Shown: positions 20,117 through 20,292 of the stretch, in pieces
Position numbering within the stretch: position 1 is the stretch's first letter
Layout of the letters: each line of letters opens with the position of its first letter
NCBI GenBank assembly: GCA_038239195.1
Contig: JBBSEZ010000155.1
Location: forward strand, 1-20,292
From: JBBSEZ01 sp038239195
Lineage (GTDB): Bacteria > Planctomycetota > Planctomycetia > Gemmatales > Gemmataceae
Direction of reading: 5' to 3'
DNA length: 20,292 nt
Program-made: the position numbers and the translations under genes
The notes under the pieces: model-generated
Told to the model about the DNA's origin: nothing
Databases searched by the model: none
What the model saw: the letters and a program-made list of their open reading frames with translations, nothing else

Positions 20117-20292
20117 TTAACAACCCGTGACTATCTCCTGAAGATCAGTCCGAGCCCAAGGTTGCCTTGTAACGTTTGGTAGCGATGCTGTCCTTGTCGG
20201 GGTGGCGCTGCAATAGGACCAAGGCCAACTTGCGAAGCAAGGCGACGTTCTGGGCAACGTTCCGGTTGCTGATGGAACTGTCGTCTTCGCCA
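20117..20292 (-). mobile_element. ISAs1-like insertion sequence, transposase C-terminus
   Basis: Minus-strand frame entering at the window edge: 'GEDDSSISNRNVAQNVALLR', 'KLALVLLQRHPDKDSIATKR' and 'YKATLGSD', then TGA at 20147-20145. The pattern 'aqN.allRklAL.LL..hp.k.SI..KR' is the C-terminal signature of ISAs1-family (H-repeat) DDE transposases. The usual ending 'LQEIVTGC' follows just past the TGA in a shifted frame and stops at 20117, so this copy has a premature stop or a small frame error. The end of the element should lie near 20100-20117, but its terminal inverted repeats cannot be paired because the other end is outside the window. Confidence 0.65.

Noticed and set aside
1..20292. CRISPR array, tRNA or rRNA genes
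   Set aside because: No regularly spaced repeats, no tRNA cloverleaf signatures and no rRNA motifs were recognised on either strand.

Overview
The window is very GC-rich. Its gene content points to a planctomycete, probably of the Gemmataceae/Isosphaeraceae type. The signs are a giant WD40/TPR protein with a kinase-like domain, a CxxCH protein with prenyltransferase/squalene-oxidase-type repeats, tandem small 'PFRPFRVHL' proteins, a disordered Pro/Ala/Glu/Arg-rich protein ending in a 'SVPSWTELVEGL' motif, and many intergenic palindromes. The assignment rests on family recognition, not on a marker gene.

Layout. 1-1182 (+): the tail of a family-4 glycosyltransferase, a small SH3/KOW-like protein, and a PabA/TrpG glutamine amidotransferase. 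1127-2814 (-): a small conserved protein with a GNAT acetyltransferase, then palindromic repeats and the disordered protein. 3006-8719 (+): a secreted Ntn-hydrolase fused to M1-peptidase-like tail sequence, a decayed fragment, a poxvirus-type topoisomerase IB and an MBL/beta-CASP nuclease followed by a long hairpin. 8983-16176 (-): a run of genes that starts at a well-formed promoter. It holds a 1534-residue WD40/TPR pseudokinase, then a 209-aa unknown protein, a 67-aa overlapping ORF, a HicB-like antitoxin, a barstar-family inhibitor, an immunity-like protein and an 89-aa small protein. 16235-16971 (-): two small tandem paralogues and a broken third gene. 17153-19026: a zinc-ribbon membrane protein (+) convergent with a CxxCH/squalene-repeat protein (-). 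19326-20292: a MazEF-like toxin-antitoxin pair with one frameshift in each gene, a GlgB C-terminal fragment, and the C-terminal end of an ISAs1-like transposase at the right edge.

How it fits together. Most genes at 1-8719 and 17153-19026 look like ordinary planctomycete genome content. The accessory part is 8983-16971. A membrane-anchored protein with a catalytically degenerate kinase domain sits 12 bases upstream of a chain of overlapping small genes and inhibitor-type proteins (HicB-like, barstar). No cognate toxin for any of them is visible. This is the best candidate for an undescribed system, but a plain immunity-gene island is equally possible. The right end (16.2-16.7 kb and 19.3-20.3 kb) concentrates frameshifts and gene fragments, which suggests local decay, mobile-element activity, or uncorrected base errors.
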